Origin: Clostridia bacterium
GTDB lineage: Bacteria > Bacillota > Clostridia > Oscillospirales > CAG-272
Direction of reading: 5' to 3'
NCBI GenBank assembly: GCA_017411605.1
Contig: JAFQPR010000039.1
Span: 1-64,000, forward strand
DNA: 64,000 nucleotides
In this document: in pieces, positions 1 to 7,945 of the stretch
Position numbering within the stretch: position 1 is the stretch's first letter
How the letters are laid out: the number at the start of each line of letters is the position of its first letter
Made by a program: the position numbers and the translations under genes
The notes under the pieces: model-generated
Told to the model about the DNA's origin: nothing
What the model saw: only the letters and a program-made list of their open reading frames with translations
The model's database searches: none

Positions 1-62
1 ACTCACCGCAGTATATCCAAACCCACATCGGTGTTGGATACAGAATGATGAGGGTAGAGTAA
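1..62 (+). CDS. Response regulator, C-terminal tail only (partial)
   Basis: Only the last 19 codons lie in the window (frame starting at base 3, stop TAA at 60-62). The peptide contains IQTHIGVGYRM, which matches the beta-hairpin wing that ends the winged-helix DNA-binding domain of OmpR/PhoB-family response regulators (consensus VxTVxGxGYxx). The family binds tandem DNA half-sites after phosphorylation by a histidine kinase. The rest of the gene, and any kinase partner, lies upstream of the window. KdpE- or VanR-like members end this way, but the specific regulator cannot be decided from so short a tail. Confidence 0.6.
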   Translation, partial: SPQYIQTHIGVGYRMMRVE

Positions 63-105
63 GGAGAAAAACAAATTCTAATTTGTCGTAATGATGATAA
101 AGAGC

Positions 106-135
106 GAGGGCTGGCGAAAACAATCGTCAGCCCTC
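106..135. terminator. Hairpin between response regulator and MocR gene
   Basis: Twelve-base arms (106-117 and 124-135) pair with one G-U wobble around a 6-nt loop between two convergent genes. The T-tract is poor on both strands, so termination is plausible rather than certain. Confidence 0.5.
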
Positions 136-169
136 AAAATTTGCATCGGAGGAAGCAAAGAAAAAGGAT

Positions 170-1258
170 TTATAGCAATTGCAATAATTTGCGTTTATTT
201 CTTCTAACACGGTTAATATGCCTTTCAAAATCTCCGCTGTTGATAAGTTCGGCAAGCACGTATTGCTCGAAAGTGGGAACTGTGCAGGAATAGAAACCGA
301 GCTTGTTCTCAAATTCATTTACAAGAGTTACAGGCAAAACCATATAAGCTACACGAAGTGCCGGAGAGATTGTTTTTGAGAAGGTGTTCATATAGATGAC
401 GTTGTTATATTCCGAAAGTGAGAATAAGGTCTCCTCGGCTTTCGTAGAAACCGAGAACTCGGATTCGAAATCGTCTTCAATGATATATCTATTCTTTTGA
501 CTCGACCAACGTATATATTCGTGCCGTTTGTTTGCGGATGCAGTTATACCTGTAGGAAAGCTTCTGTATGGAGTTGTGTGGATCACACTTGCTTTAGTCA
601 TTGACAGTGCCGTACTGTCGATTCCGTCGTGCGTTAAGGGAAGCAGCTCATACGTTACCTCTGCCGCACGATATATCTGTTCAATTTTCTTATATGACGG
701 TGATTCGATTCCGTATACGTGCTTTCTTCCAAGCATTGCGATAATGAGTCCATATAAGTATTCCGCGCCCGAACCGATAATGATTTGGTTGCTTTCCACG
801 CTCATACCTCTGTTGCGTGTGAGATAATTTTTGATTGCTTCACGAAGCTCGGTACAGCCTGCATTAGGCGATCTTTCACGGAGTACATCAGCATAATCAG
901 AAAGCACCTTCCGCATTGTTTTTCCAAGAACAGAAAAAGGAAATTCGGGATATGTATGATAGTTTTGTGATGCAATGATATGCATAGTGTGTGTTTCGGC
1001 AGATGCGGCAAAGCCGTCCGATTTTCGAAAAATCACAATGAATCCGCTTCGCTCTTTGGATTCTATATATCCCTCATCACAGAGCAAAGCGTAGGCGTGA
1101 TCAACAGTAACTGTACTGACCGAAAGCTCGTCGCCAAGCAAACGTATAGACGGCAGCTTTGTGCCGAAAGGATATAATCCGTCTATAATATCTTGCCGTA
1201 TCTGTTTGTAAATCTGTAGATAAACGGGGCGGTTATTTTTATCAACGATGTATTTCAT
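170..1258 (-). CDS. MocR/PdxR-type GntR-aminotransferase regulator, C-terminally truncated
   Basis: The N-terminal about 70 residues are a GntR-type winged helix (RPVYLQIYKQIRQDIIDGLY, then KLPSIRLLGDELSVSTVTV). The rest is a fold-type I aminotransferase-like domain with the PLP-lysine segment NTFSKTISPALR. MocR proteins of this kind (PdxR) sense PLP and control vitamin B6 genes, and this gene is divergent from a pyridoxal kinase 86 bp away, which fits. Odd: at 362 residues it is about 90-100 short of the usual 450-480. It stops just after the helix RVRRNKRKLLQLL, so the C-terminal small subdomain of the aminotransferase fold is missing. Either the gene was clipped by a deletion that brought the response-regulator tail next to it, or it is a decaying pseudogene. 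The ribosome site is weak: AGGAG lies 16 nt upstream of the ATG. Confidence 0.8.
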   Translation of the reverse strand: MKYIVDKNNRPVYLQIYKQIRQDIIDGLYPFGTKLPSIRLLGDELSVSTVTVDHAYALLCDEGYIESKERSGFIVIFRKSDGFAASAETHTMHIIASQNYHTYPEFPFSVLGKTMRKVLSDYADVLRERSPNAGCTELREAIKNYLTRNRGMSVESNQIIIGSGAEYLYGLIIAMLGRKHVYGIESPSYKKIEQIYRAAEVTYELLPLTHDGIDSTALSMTKASVIHTTPYRSFPTGITASANKRHEYIRWSSQKNRYIIEDDFESEFSVSTKAEETLFSLSEYNNVIYMNTFSKTISPALRVAYMVLPVTLVNEFENKLGFYSCTVPTFEQYVLAELINSGDFERHINRVRRNKRKLLQLL

Positions 1259-1344
1259 CTGTATATATAAAATTCTCCTATTCTGACTATTTTTATATCG
1301 ACAAAAATATTATATAATAAAATCAGCAAAATTACAAGGAGAAA
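1259..1344. promoter_or_regulatory. Divergent pdxR-pdxK control region
   Basis: This 86-bp AT-rich spacer separates the divergent MocR regulator and pyridoxal kinase. A TATAAT at 1313-1318 can serve as the -10 for the kinase. No good -35 is seen, as is common for activator-dependent MocR promoters. The kinase ribosome site AAGGAG is at 1336-1341. No convincing direct-repeat operator could be picked out by eye. Confidence 0.45.
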
Positions 1345-1350
1345 ATGAAA

Positions 1351-2181
1351 ATGGCTTATAAAAAAATTCTCACGATTCAAGACATATCCTGCGTTGGTCA
1401 GTGCTCTCTGACGGTTGCACTCCCCATACTATCCGCTTGCGGACTCGAAACCTGTATTCTTCCGTCTGCCGTGCTTTCCACGCATACGGCAGGATTCAGC
1501 GGATTTACCTTCCGTGATCTTACCGATGATATGCCCGAAATTCAAGCACATTGGCAGAAGGAAAACATCAAGTTCAAGGCGATCTATACCGGCTATCTCG
1601 GTAGCGTGAAGCAGGTTGGATACGTTCAGAATATTCTCGACACAATGGGAACAGACGATTGCGTTCGCATTGTCGATCCTGCGATGGCTGACAACGGCAA
1701 GCTGTATTCTATCTTTAACGATGAATACGTGGAGGCGATGCGCGGCCTTTGCAGGTCGGCCGATATCCTTATTCCAAATATAACAGAGGCGTGCTTCCTT
1801 GCCGATGTGGAATACTGCGAATCTTACGATGAGAGCTATATTGATGAGCTTCTTGCCAAGCTCGCAATGCTCGGCGCAAAGACCATCGTGTTGACAGGCG
1901 TAGGATACGCTCCCGAAAAGACAGGCGTTATCGTCTATGAAAATGGCACTATCCGCTATTATGAGCATGATAAGGTATCAAAGGGCTGTCACGGCACGGG
2001 GGATATCTACGCTTCGGCATTCACGGGTGCATTGATGAATGATAAGGGGATTTTCGATGCGGCAAAGATTGCAGCCGACTATACCGTAAAGTGTATCATC
2101 AATACGCAGGGTGATGACGATCACTGGTACGGAGCAAAGTTTGAAACGGCTTTACGTGACTTGATGGATATGCTGGTGTAA
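1351..2181 (+). CDS. pdxK: Pyridoxal/pyridoxamine kinase (copy 1)
   Basis: Ribokinase-fold enzyme that phosphorylates pyridoxal, pyridoxine or pyridoxamine at the 5'-hydroxyl in the B6 salvage pathway; cytosolic. N-terminal ILTIQDISCVGQCSLTVALP and the C-terminal anion-hole motif CHGTGDIYASAFTGAL, with the catalytic Asp of GTGD, are both present. Length 276 aa is normal for the PdxY/PdxK group. There are two in-frame ATGs (1345 and 1351); AAGGAG ends at 1341, so 1351 has the usual 9-nt spacing and is preferred. It is divergent from a MocR regulator, which suggests PLP-responsive control. A clear paralogue lies at 18219-19058. Confidence 0.9.
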   Translation: MAYKKILTIQDISCVGQCSLTVALPILSACGLETCILPSAVLSTHTAGFSGFTFRDLTDDMPEIQAHWQKENIKFKAIYTGYLGSVKQVGYVQNILDTMGTDDCVRIVDPAMADNGKLYSIFNDEYVEAMRGLCRSADILIPNITEACFLADVEYCESYDESYIDELLAKLAMLGAKTIVLTGVGYAPEKTGVIVYENGTIRYYEHDKVSKGCHGTGDIYASAFTGALMNDKGIFDAAKIAADYTVKCIINTQGDDDHWYGAKFETALRDLMDMLV

Positions 2182-2218
2182 TATCTGATAAAACAGATCT
2201 TAAAAATTCATAAAATAA

Positions 2219-2473
2219 ACTTGTTTTTCTTTTGAAAAAGGTGTATACAAACACGGTGTAAGCAATGAGGTCATATCAGGACAGACAGCAAAAGTGTTCA
2301 TCACCGAAGTAAAACTGCTATTAATCAAGGATTACAAAAATCTCCATAAGTGGTCAAACATGTTGTCAAAGGCGAAAAACGGGCTCGTTCAACCCTCAAA
2401 GCAGGGAAGAACAAGCCCATTCTTTGTATTGCGAAAACGCGAGATTGCAAGAGGTTTCGCGAGAAATAAATAA
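2219..2473 (+). other. 84-codon stop-free frame without start codon, possible gene remnant
   Basis: Frame 2219-2470 is open from stop to stop (TAA 2216-2218 to TAA 2471-2473). It reads in part KGVYKHGVSNEVISGQTAKV but has no ATG near its beginning and no ribosome site. It overlaps hairpins. I do not recognise the peptide. It may be a decayed gene or chance openness; the rest of the 2182-2694 gap holds only the hairpins listed separately. Confidence 0.2.
2381..2418 (+). terminator. Nested hairpin downstream of pdxK
   Basis: The arms 2381-2390 and 2409-2418 pair with one mismatch and enclose a second stem (CCCT 2393-2396 with AGGG 2403-2406). ATTCTTTG follows, a weak T-rich tail. It could terminate pdxK transcription about 200 nt past the stop codon. 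A further shorter hairpin lies at about 2478-2506. Confidence 0.4.
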
Positions 2474-2597
2474 GGATAAAAGGGATTCGGTAGGTAATCT
2501 CGAATCCTTTGCAAAAGTGAGCGATTTTTAGCGATAACGAAAATAGAGTCTGCGAATCAAGAAAAACGATGTCTTTGTATAAACTAAATCAAAAATC

Positions 2598-2631
2598 AAA
2601 AGGAGTACGAGTGGCGGTCGTACTCCTTTTT
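2598..2631. terminator. Bidirectional rho-independent terminator
   Basis: A perfect 13-bp stem (2598-2610 with 2618-2630) with a 7-nt loop. The A-run and T-run ends make it a terminator in both directions, between pdxK (+) and the AraC regulator (-). Confidence 0.85.
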
Positions 2632-2694
2632 GCAAGCCTCGTCAAACTGAGATAGAACAAAAATCTAAAAACAAAAGAAAAAGCAGGGCAGAAT

Positions 2695-3597
2695 TTATTT
2701 TTGAATAGCAGATTTTTTACGATAATCGGATGGACTGATACCGTTCTTTGCGGTAAACATTTTTGAAAAGTGCGACGAATCGTAAAAGCCGCATTTGTAT
2801 GATATTTCAGAAATCGAAAAGGCTGTGTTTAGCAGCATATACTCGGCAGCTTCGATCCGTTGGCGTGTAATATATTCCAATGGCGGAACACCGCATATTT
2901 CCTTAAATCGTTTGATGAATAAACTGCGTGAGAGCTGTGCAACCTTTGAAAGCTCGGCAATCGTAAGCTTTTCGCAATAGCGCTCGTGTATCATCGAAAT
3001 CGCGTGCATAAAAGATTCATCCGGATTATGCTCGGTGTTACACTGCTTTTTTGAATTTTCGGTGTAGATTTTGCATAAAAGAGTTATTATTAAAAGACCG
3101 TAGCTGCTTCGTATCAGAGCGTCGTAGGCATCATATTTGGTATTGTATTTCAAGGATTCGTGCAGCTTTTCGTTTATCAGTAAGAATTGCTTGTCGTTAA
3201 GGTGTATATGTAACGGTGATTTTGCGGTTGCACGCATAAGAGGCTCGGCTGTAAACAGAACAAAAAACGACGGTATCATTTGCAGCTCGGTAATATTCTT
3301 TTTAATAAATTCATCACTGACAAGAATATGGAAAACATCAAAACCTTCACCGCCAAGGTATCCGTGTCTTACCATAGGAGGTACTATGAATACGTCACCG
3401 ACGTTAGCCTCAATTCTGCGGTTTTCAATGAAATGCTCACCTTTGCCTCGGGTTACTATATTGATTTCAAAAAATTCCTGCATATGCATACCTATCTCGT
3501 AATTATCCATTACAAACATACGTATGTGTTCAAGCTTTGTCCTGAACATATAACTACTCTTATAGTAGTAAACTTTATTATTTTGAAGTGAAGCCAT
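2695..3597 (-). CDS. AraC-family transcriptional regulator
   Basis: The N-terminal half (about residues 35-170) looks like an AraC-type cupin sensor domain (FEINIVTRGKGEHFIENR, GDVFIVPPMVRHGY). The last about 100 residues are the double helix-turn-helix of AraC/XylS proteins: LTIAELSKVAQLSRSLFIKR for the first HTH, and SISEISYKCGFYDSSHFSKM plus KNGISPSDYRK for the second. Length 300 aa is typical for sugar-responsive regulators. AAGGAGG sits just upstream of the start. The gene is divergent from the discoidin-repeat secreted protein, so it probably controls that gene or a glycan-use pathway; the ligand is not deducible. Confidence 0.9.
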   Translation of the reverse strand: MASLQNNKVYYYKSSYMFRTKLEHIRMFVMDNYEIGMHMQEFFEINIVTRGKGEHFIENRRIEANVGDVFIVPPMVRHGYLGGEGFDVFHILVSDEFIKKNITELQMIPSFFVLFTAEPLMRATAKSPLHIHLNDKQFLLINEKLHESLKYNTKYDAYDALIRSSYGLLIITLLCKIYTENSKKQCNTEHNPDESFMHAISMIHERYCEKLTIAELSKVAQLSRSLFIKRFKEICGVPPLEYITRQRIEAAEYMLLNTAFSISEISYKCGFYDSSHFSKMFTAKNGISPSDYRKKSAIQK

Positions 3598-3753
3598 ATC
3601 TCCTCCTTGTAAACGATTTTACATTTACAAATGTATCTTTATACATGGATTTTATCATATTCTTGTGCTAAAATCAAGTTGTAAGCGTATATTAATGTAA
3701 AAAAATTTTCGTTGGTACGCTATTAACTGAAAGTGAAGAAAGGAAAAAAACAA

Positions 3754-6700
3754 ATGAAAAAGAAAATTCTCAGTTTGTTTTGCGTTGCTGTTCTTATTTT
3801 CACCTCGTTTGCATGGGTAATCCCGTCCTATGCAGCTGAGGGGAATGAAAACAACGATGTTACGGAGAGTAAAGCAGCGCTTGTAGAAGACGTTTATGCT
3901 TACGTTACGGACGGCGGTGAGCTTCAGGTAAGAGTGAGCGCAAATGAAAACGCTATGAAATACCGTCTTTACGAGAAGGCGGAAGCAGCCGATGGGTATA
4001 CTATGATATACGAGAGCGGTTTCCCGATCCTTTATACCGAAAAGTATGCCGCAGAATCAAAATATGCGGTTTCTGTCGTGTCATACTACGACGGTGTCGA
4101 GTCGCAGCTTTCGGAAATTTCTAAATTTACTGCAACGCCGATAGGTTACGCCGGAGAAAACATTCTGGCAGGTAAGACGGTAACGGGCGCATCCGATGCT
4201 CCTCAGTACGACGGTACCTTTACATATGCTAAGCTTACCGACGGAAAGCTTGGAAGTTCAAGATTTTCCTCAAAAGAAAACGGAAAAATGGATGCTACAA
4301 TCGATCTTAACGGCACATATATGCTCTCAGAGCTCAGGCTTTTCCTGTTCAATGGAGGAGTTGTCAGTGAAATAGGCACTAATTTCACAGTTGAGCTCTA
4401 TACAGAAAGCGGTTGGGTAGCTATCGTTCAAAACGTCAGCAATATGGACCTTAACAAAAACTATCGCAAAACGCTCGGAAGAGGTGCGGATGGCGTAATA
4501 TTATCCTTTGATTTGCAAGGCTACTCTGCCAGCAAAATCAGAATTGCAGCCGAAACCAACAGTGAAGAAGGAGTAAAATGGATAACCTTCACCGAGGCAG
4601 AGGCATCGGGTATATTAATTCAGCAAACCAATATTCTTAAAGGAAAGCACGTCGAGTCGGATAAGGGAGTGGCAGGCGCGAATTATGGCTACGATAAGCT
4701 TACCGACGGTATTTTCACCGATAATACGGGAAGATACTCGTCCTCGCAAGGCGTTGGAATGGATGCTACCATCGACCTTGGTGCAAATTATAGGATATCC
4801 GAGCTTCGTCTTTATACGTACCTTAAGAACGACGGTGTAATTAACCTCGGTGATAGCTTTAACATTGAGGTGTATTCAAACGGAGTCTGGGAAAAGGTGT
4901 TTGAAAACAATATCGGCAATGCCGATTTGCCGACGTTTTATAAAACGGTCGGAACATTTACCGTTTTATCCTTTGATATAAATCGTGAGGCAAGCGGGAT
5001 CAGGTTCTATTCCAATGCCTATTCAGGCAAATGGGTAAGCTTCTATGAGGCAGAAGCGTTCGGCGAGCTTGTCGGCGGTTATACTTACGACAGCATTGAA
5101 AACGGAAGCTTTAACGCATCGATTGAGTCTCCAAATGAGCCGAAGTCCAATATTCTTTTCGGCAAGACCTTTGCCGGTGACAGTGCCGATGCTTATAACA
5201 CCAACTTCGACTATAAAGAGCTGACAGACGGTATTATATATACCTCAAACGATTCAAACAGATATTCTTCCAAAACTAACGGTAAGTCCCAAGCTTACGT
5301 GGAGCTCGGAAATGTATATGAGCTTACCGAATTGAGATTCTACTATTATAAAGCAAATCCTGCATTTGTAGGCAGCTCCTTGACGATAAAGCTATACCTC
5401 GGGGAAGAGGAGACTGTGGTTTATAACTACACAACCAATGCAGATATTGTTAAGCACGATCCAACCCAAAGCGGATGCTTGCGCTTTGATCTTACGGGAT
5501 ATAAGGCTGAAAAAATTGAGTTTATCATCCCGACTGTAGTTAGCGGACAAACTGCCTCGTTCTATGAAATAGAATGCTCGGGTACGACAGAGTCGCTTGA
5601 AGCGCCTGAGGTGAATTATTCCGCAGAAAATGTATTTGACGGAAATGACGAAACATATACCTCGATTGTCAATGGAAGTAAATATACTTTGAACGTAGAT
5701 TTTCCCGTTTCAAAGGGAGTGCTTCGCACGTTGACCGTAAAAGAGCTTATCGATGGCGCAAATCTCGTCAGCGGTGCCCTTTCAACCGCCTCAGACGATA
5801 CGAAAATAGAGGTATACTGCGGCGGTGCGTGGCTTACGATATATGATAACGTGGCTCTTTCGGCAGACGGAGTTACGGAGTTCAACTTCTATGCGGTAGA
5901 ATGCTCAAAGCTTCGCATAACCTTCTCAAATACACGTCTTTTTGATAATGAAGAGGCATACAGAGCCGCAAAGATCTCGGGTATAGAGCTTGATATGTCG
6001 AGATTCCCGGCAGACGTCAAGAGTTTGGCGGTGGCTCTTGAAAAATTCCCCACAGTTGATATGAGCAACGATTTGAATGACAGATATAATAGCTTGTTTG
6101 ATAGCAACGTATACAAAAAATTCAAGCAGTATGCTCTGGATTTGAATGCTGACGAAGCCAAAATTGAGGAATATAGCTCAGAAGTAGAGAGTTACCTCGG
6201 TTCGATTCAATCAATAAGCTTTGTTCCCAAAACAAGCATTACGCTCAGCAATGAACTTATCTTCAACATCTACGTTCCGGTGAACAATGCGCTTAAGAGC
6301 TTTACAATCGATGGCGAAGCCTTGAATACCGATGAAGTGGTCAGTATAGACGGAAACGACTATTATCGCGCTAAGGTTGAGCTTCCATCAAGCGAGGCTG
6401 CAAGAAACATCCGACTTGTTGCTATAATTACCGCCAACGGTAAGGATTATAAGGGAAGTTGGACTGTTAACATCCCTAAGTATGCAGAAAAAATAATCGA
6501 AGAGGGCACGGAAACGGAAGTGCAGCTTGTGCGTGACGTTCTCTCATACATAAGAGCTGCGTATGCTTATTTTGATAAGACCGATGATGCTGCTATGGCA
6601 AAAATCGAAACGCTTCTTGGGGAAGGCTATGACGAAAATAACAAGCCTGCCTTTAATGGTAGCGCAGAAGAACCGACAGTTGGACTCAAAGGGGTAACCT

Positions 6701-7038
6701 TTGTACTTGATGCTGTTCCGGCTATAAAATTCTATATTTCCGAATCTGCTGAAAAATATGAGTTCTACTCAAATGGAGAAAAGCTCAATGCTAACTTAGG
6801 TAGTGATGCAAAAGGTGAATATCTTGAAGTGGACGTTTATGCATACGCAATGAGTGAGACCATTACCTATACGATAGATGGAGATTTGGCGGGAAGCTAT
6901 CATATCAACAGCTATTATACCTTTGTTACGACAGACGATAAGTATAAAAACGACAGTGAGCTTATAAATCTCGTTGAAAGGTTCGCAAGATATTGCGAGA
7001 GCGCAGCGAAATACAGAGACTCTGTTATCGGAAACTGA
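3754..7038 (+). CDS. Large secreted protein with three to four discoidin (F5/8 type C)-like repeats
   Basis: An in-frame GTG exists at 3733, but the ATG at 3754 follows AAAGGA at a workable distance and starts a classical signal peptide (KKKILSLFCVAVLIFTSF, cleavage near PSYA-AEG); about 1094 aa. Three repeats begin near residues 136, 292 and 465 with NIL-x-GK and share KLTDG, RYSS/RFSS and ELRLF/ELRLY/ELRFY strands, the pattern of F5/8C carbohydrate-binding domains. A fourth, degenerate one begins near residue 625 (NVFDGNDETYTS). The C-terminal about 350 residues are beta-rich without a recognised domain. No sortase motif or S-layer domain is seen, so it may be free or held by sugar binding. 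It is divergent from an AraC regulator and followed by a 43-aa ORF. No catalytic domain was recognised. Confidence 0.8.
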   Translation: MKKKILSLFCVAVLIFTSFAWVIPSYAAEGNENNDVTESKAALVEDVYAYVTDGGELQVRVSANENAMKYRLYEKAEAADGYTMIYESGFPILYTEKYAAESKYAVSVVSYYDGVESQLSEISKFTATPIGYAGENILAGKTVTGASDAPQYDGTFTYAKLTDGKLGSSRFSSKENGKMDATIDLNGTYMLSELRLFLFNGGVVSEIGTNFTVELYTESGWVAIVQNVSNMDLNKNYRKTLGRGADGVILSFDLQGYSASKIRIAAETNSEEGVKWITFTEAEASGILIQQTNILKGKHVESDKGVAGANYGYDKLTDGIFTDNTGRYSSSQGVGMDATIDLGANYRISELRLYTYLKNDGVINLGDSFNIEVYSNGVWEKVFENNIGNADLPTFYKTVGTFTVLSFDINREASGIRFYSNAYSGKWVSFYEAEAFGELVGGYTYDSIENGSFNASIESPNEPKSNILFGKTFAGDSADAYNTNFDYKELTDGIIYTSNDSNRYSSKTNGKSQAYVELGNVYELTELRFYYYKANPAFVGSSLTIKLYLGEEETVVYNYTTNADIVKHDPTQSGCLRFDLTGYKAEKIEFIIPTVVSGQTASFYEIECSGTTESLEAPEVNYSAENVFDGNDETYTSIVNGSKYTLNVDFPVSKGVLRTLTVKELIDGANLVSGALSTASDDTKIEVYCGGAWLTIYDNVALSADGVTEFNFYAVECSKLRITFSNTRLFDNEEAYRAAKISGIELDMSRFPADVKSLAVALEKFPTVDMSNDLNDRYNSLFDSNVYKKFKQYALDLNADEAKIEEYSSEVESYLGSIQSISFVPKTSITLSNELIFNIYVPVNNALKSFTIDGEALNTDEVVSIDGNDYYRAKVELPSSEAARNIRLVAIITANGKDYKGSWTVNIPKYAEKIIEEGTETEVQLVRDVLSYIRAAYAYFDKTDDAAMAKIETLLGEGYDENNKPAFNGSAEEPTVGLKGVTFVLDAVPAIKFYISESAEKYEFYSNGEKLNANLGSDAKGEYLEVDVYAYAMSETITYTIDGDLAGSYHINSYYTFVTTDDKYKNDSELINLVERFARYCESAAKYRDSVIGN

Positions 7039-7058
7039 TTTAAGGGAGGACAGTAAAA

Positions 7059-7190
7059 ATGAAAAAATACGAAATTCCCCGAATTGATGTTGTTGAAGAT
7101 TTGAAATGTGATATAATCACTACTTCATCAGGTACGGAAACAACTCCTAAGGATGAGAACGACGGTATCTGGGATTTGGATATCGGATGA
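7059..7190 (+). CDS. Small 43-residue acidic protein
   Basis: ATG 7059 follows a strong GGGAGGA (7044-7050) with 8-nt spacing, and the frame ends at TGA 7188-7190. The peptide begins MKKYEIPRIDVVEDLKCDII and continues TTSSGTETTPKDENDGIWDL; it is acidic with a single Cys. My recollection, unverified, is that short ORFs with the pattern MKKYE-P-(I/V)-D/E-(I/V)V and DIITTS are common and unannotated in gut Clostridia. It lies 20 bp behind the discoidin-repeat gene and ahead of a terminator, so the two are probably co-transcribed. The function is unknown; a peptide precursor or export-associated small protein are guesses. Confidence 0.6.
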   Translation: MKKYEIPRIDVVEDLKCDIITTSSGTETTPKDENDGIWDLDIG

Positions 7191-7230
7191 TTTTAAATAA
7201 GAGACCGGCCTATTAAGTTTGCTATTGGCT

Positions 7231-7282
7231 AAGAAAAAACGGATGCTCAATACCCCTCGGTAAAGAGCGTCCGCTTTTTCTT
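7231..7282 (+). terminator. Rho-independent terminator after the 43-aa ORF
   Basis: AAGAAAAA-x-CGGA-x-GCTC pairs with GAGC-x-TCCG-x-TTTTTCTT around a 16-nt loop. It ends the discoidin-protein transcript. Confidence 0.75.
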
Positions 7283-7387
7283 GTGCTAAGTTAAGGACAC
7301 TTATGGAGATGAAAACACTCAACCACGTTACCCACCACGGCATAACAAAAAGAGCAGAAATCCTGCTCCAAACAACGAAATATAGGC

Positions 7388-7425
7388 AAAAAAAATATCG
7401 AGTGTCTGTTATGAACACTCGATAT
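7388..7425 (-). terminator. Terminator of the tRNA-Pro transcript
   Basis: A perfect 11-bp stem (7395-7405 with 7415-7425) abuts the tRNA 3' end. It is followed on the minus strand by a run of eight T residues. Confidence 0.85.
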
Positions 7426-7500
7426 GGTCGGAATGACAGGATTTGAACCTGCGACATCTTGCTCCCAAAGCAAGCGCGCTACCAACTGCGCTACATCCCG
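7425..7500 (-). tRNA. tRNA-Pro(UGG), intact
   Basis: On the minus strand a 76-nt cloverleaf can be folded by eye: acceptor CGGGATG with CATTCCG, D stem GCGC/GCGC, anticodon stem CTTGC/GCAAG with loop TTTGGGA (anticodon TGG), T arm GCAGG/CCTGT with loop TTCAAAT, and an encoded ACCA end. A wobble U34 in UGG can read the proline codon family. It is the last element of a transcript that starts at the promoter near 7917-7945 and passes first through two interrupted tRNA-like units. Confidence 0.95.
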
Positions 7501-7693
7501 ATTATTAAGTTAAAGATTTGAACCTGCGACATCTTGGGCTACGCCCCCTGACCACTTCCGAGTCGCACTCCGTCGCGAGGCGATGCTCGCTTGGATTGCT
7601 CGCGTACGTGGGACTTCGCTTCGTAAAAACAACACTTAGTTGTTTTTAGTCGCTCACCCAAAGCAAGCGCGCTACCAACTGCGCTACATCCCG
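7501..7693 (-). repeat. Interrupted tRNA-Pro unit 1 (193 bp)
   Basis: On the minus strand the unit begins with nucleotides 1-37 of tRNA-Pro, identical to the intact gene. About 121 bp of unrelated, hairpin-rich sequence follow, then tRNA 3' sequence from about nucleotide 41 (AAGATGTCGCAGGTTCAAAT), which breaks off before the acceptor strand. A 14-bp linker (TTTAACTTAATAAT) leads into the next copy. The insert holds a hairpin of AAAAACAAC with GTTGTTTTT and ends in GGGCGTAGCCC. It cannot mature as an ordinary tRNA because the 3' acceptor strand is absent. Confidence 0.85.
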
Positions 7694-7887
7694 ATTATTA
7701 AGTTAAAGATTTGAAGCTGCGACATCTTGGGCTACGCCCCCTGACCACTTCCGAGTCGCACTCCGTCGCGAGGCGATGCTCACTCGGATTGCTCGCGTAC
7801 GTGGGACTTCGCTTCGTAAAAAACAACACTCAGTTGTTTTTAGTCGCTCACCCAAAGCAAGCGCGCTACCAACTGCGCTACATCCCG
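7694..7887 (-). repeat. Interrupted tRNA-Pro unit 2 (194 bp)
   Basis: Direct tandem copy of the neighbouring 193-bp unit, with the same tRNA 5' half, insertion point, about 122-bp insert, partial 3' half and linker. A handful of differences are visible: G for C in the T arm, CACTCGG for CGCTTGG, one extra A in an A-run, and one substitution in the hairpin loop. The differences show the copies are not a simple exact duplication. It is the first unit after the promoter. Confidence 0.85.
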
Positions 7888-7916
7888 AAGTGATGTTTAT
7901 TGAAACACTGTTAATT

Positions 7917-7945
7917 ATTATATCAAAATAAAAATGAAAAGTCAA
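7917..7945 (-). promoter_or_regulatory. Promoter of the tRNA-Pro array
   Basis: Minus-strand TTGACT (7940-7945) and TATAAT (7917-7922) with exactly 17 bp between them. The predicted start lies about 20-25 nt before unit 2, so the whole array and the intact tRNA would be one transcript of roughly 490 nt. Confidence 0.8.

Noticed and set aside
7501..7887. Group I intron in tRNA-Pro
   Set aside because: The inserts are about 121 bp, shorter than known self-splicing group I introns, no P/Q/R/S core elements are visible, and the 3' exon is incomplete.
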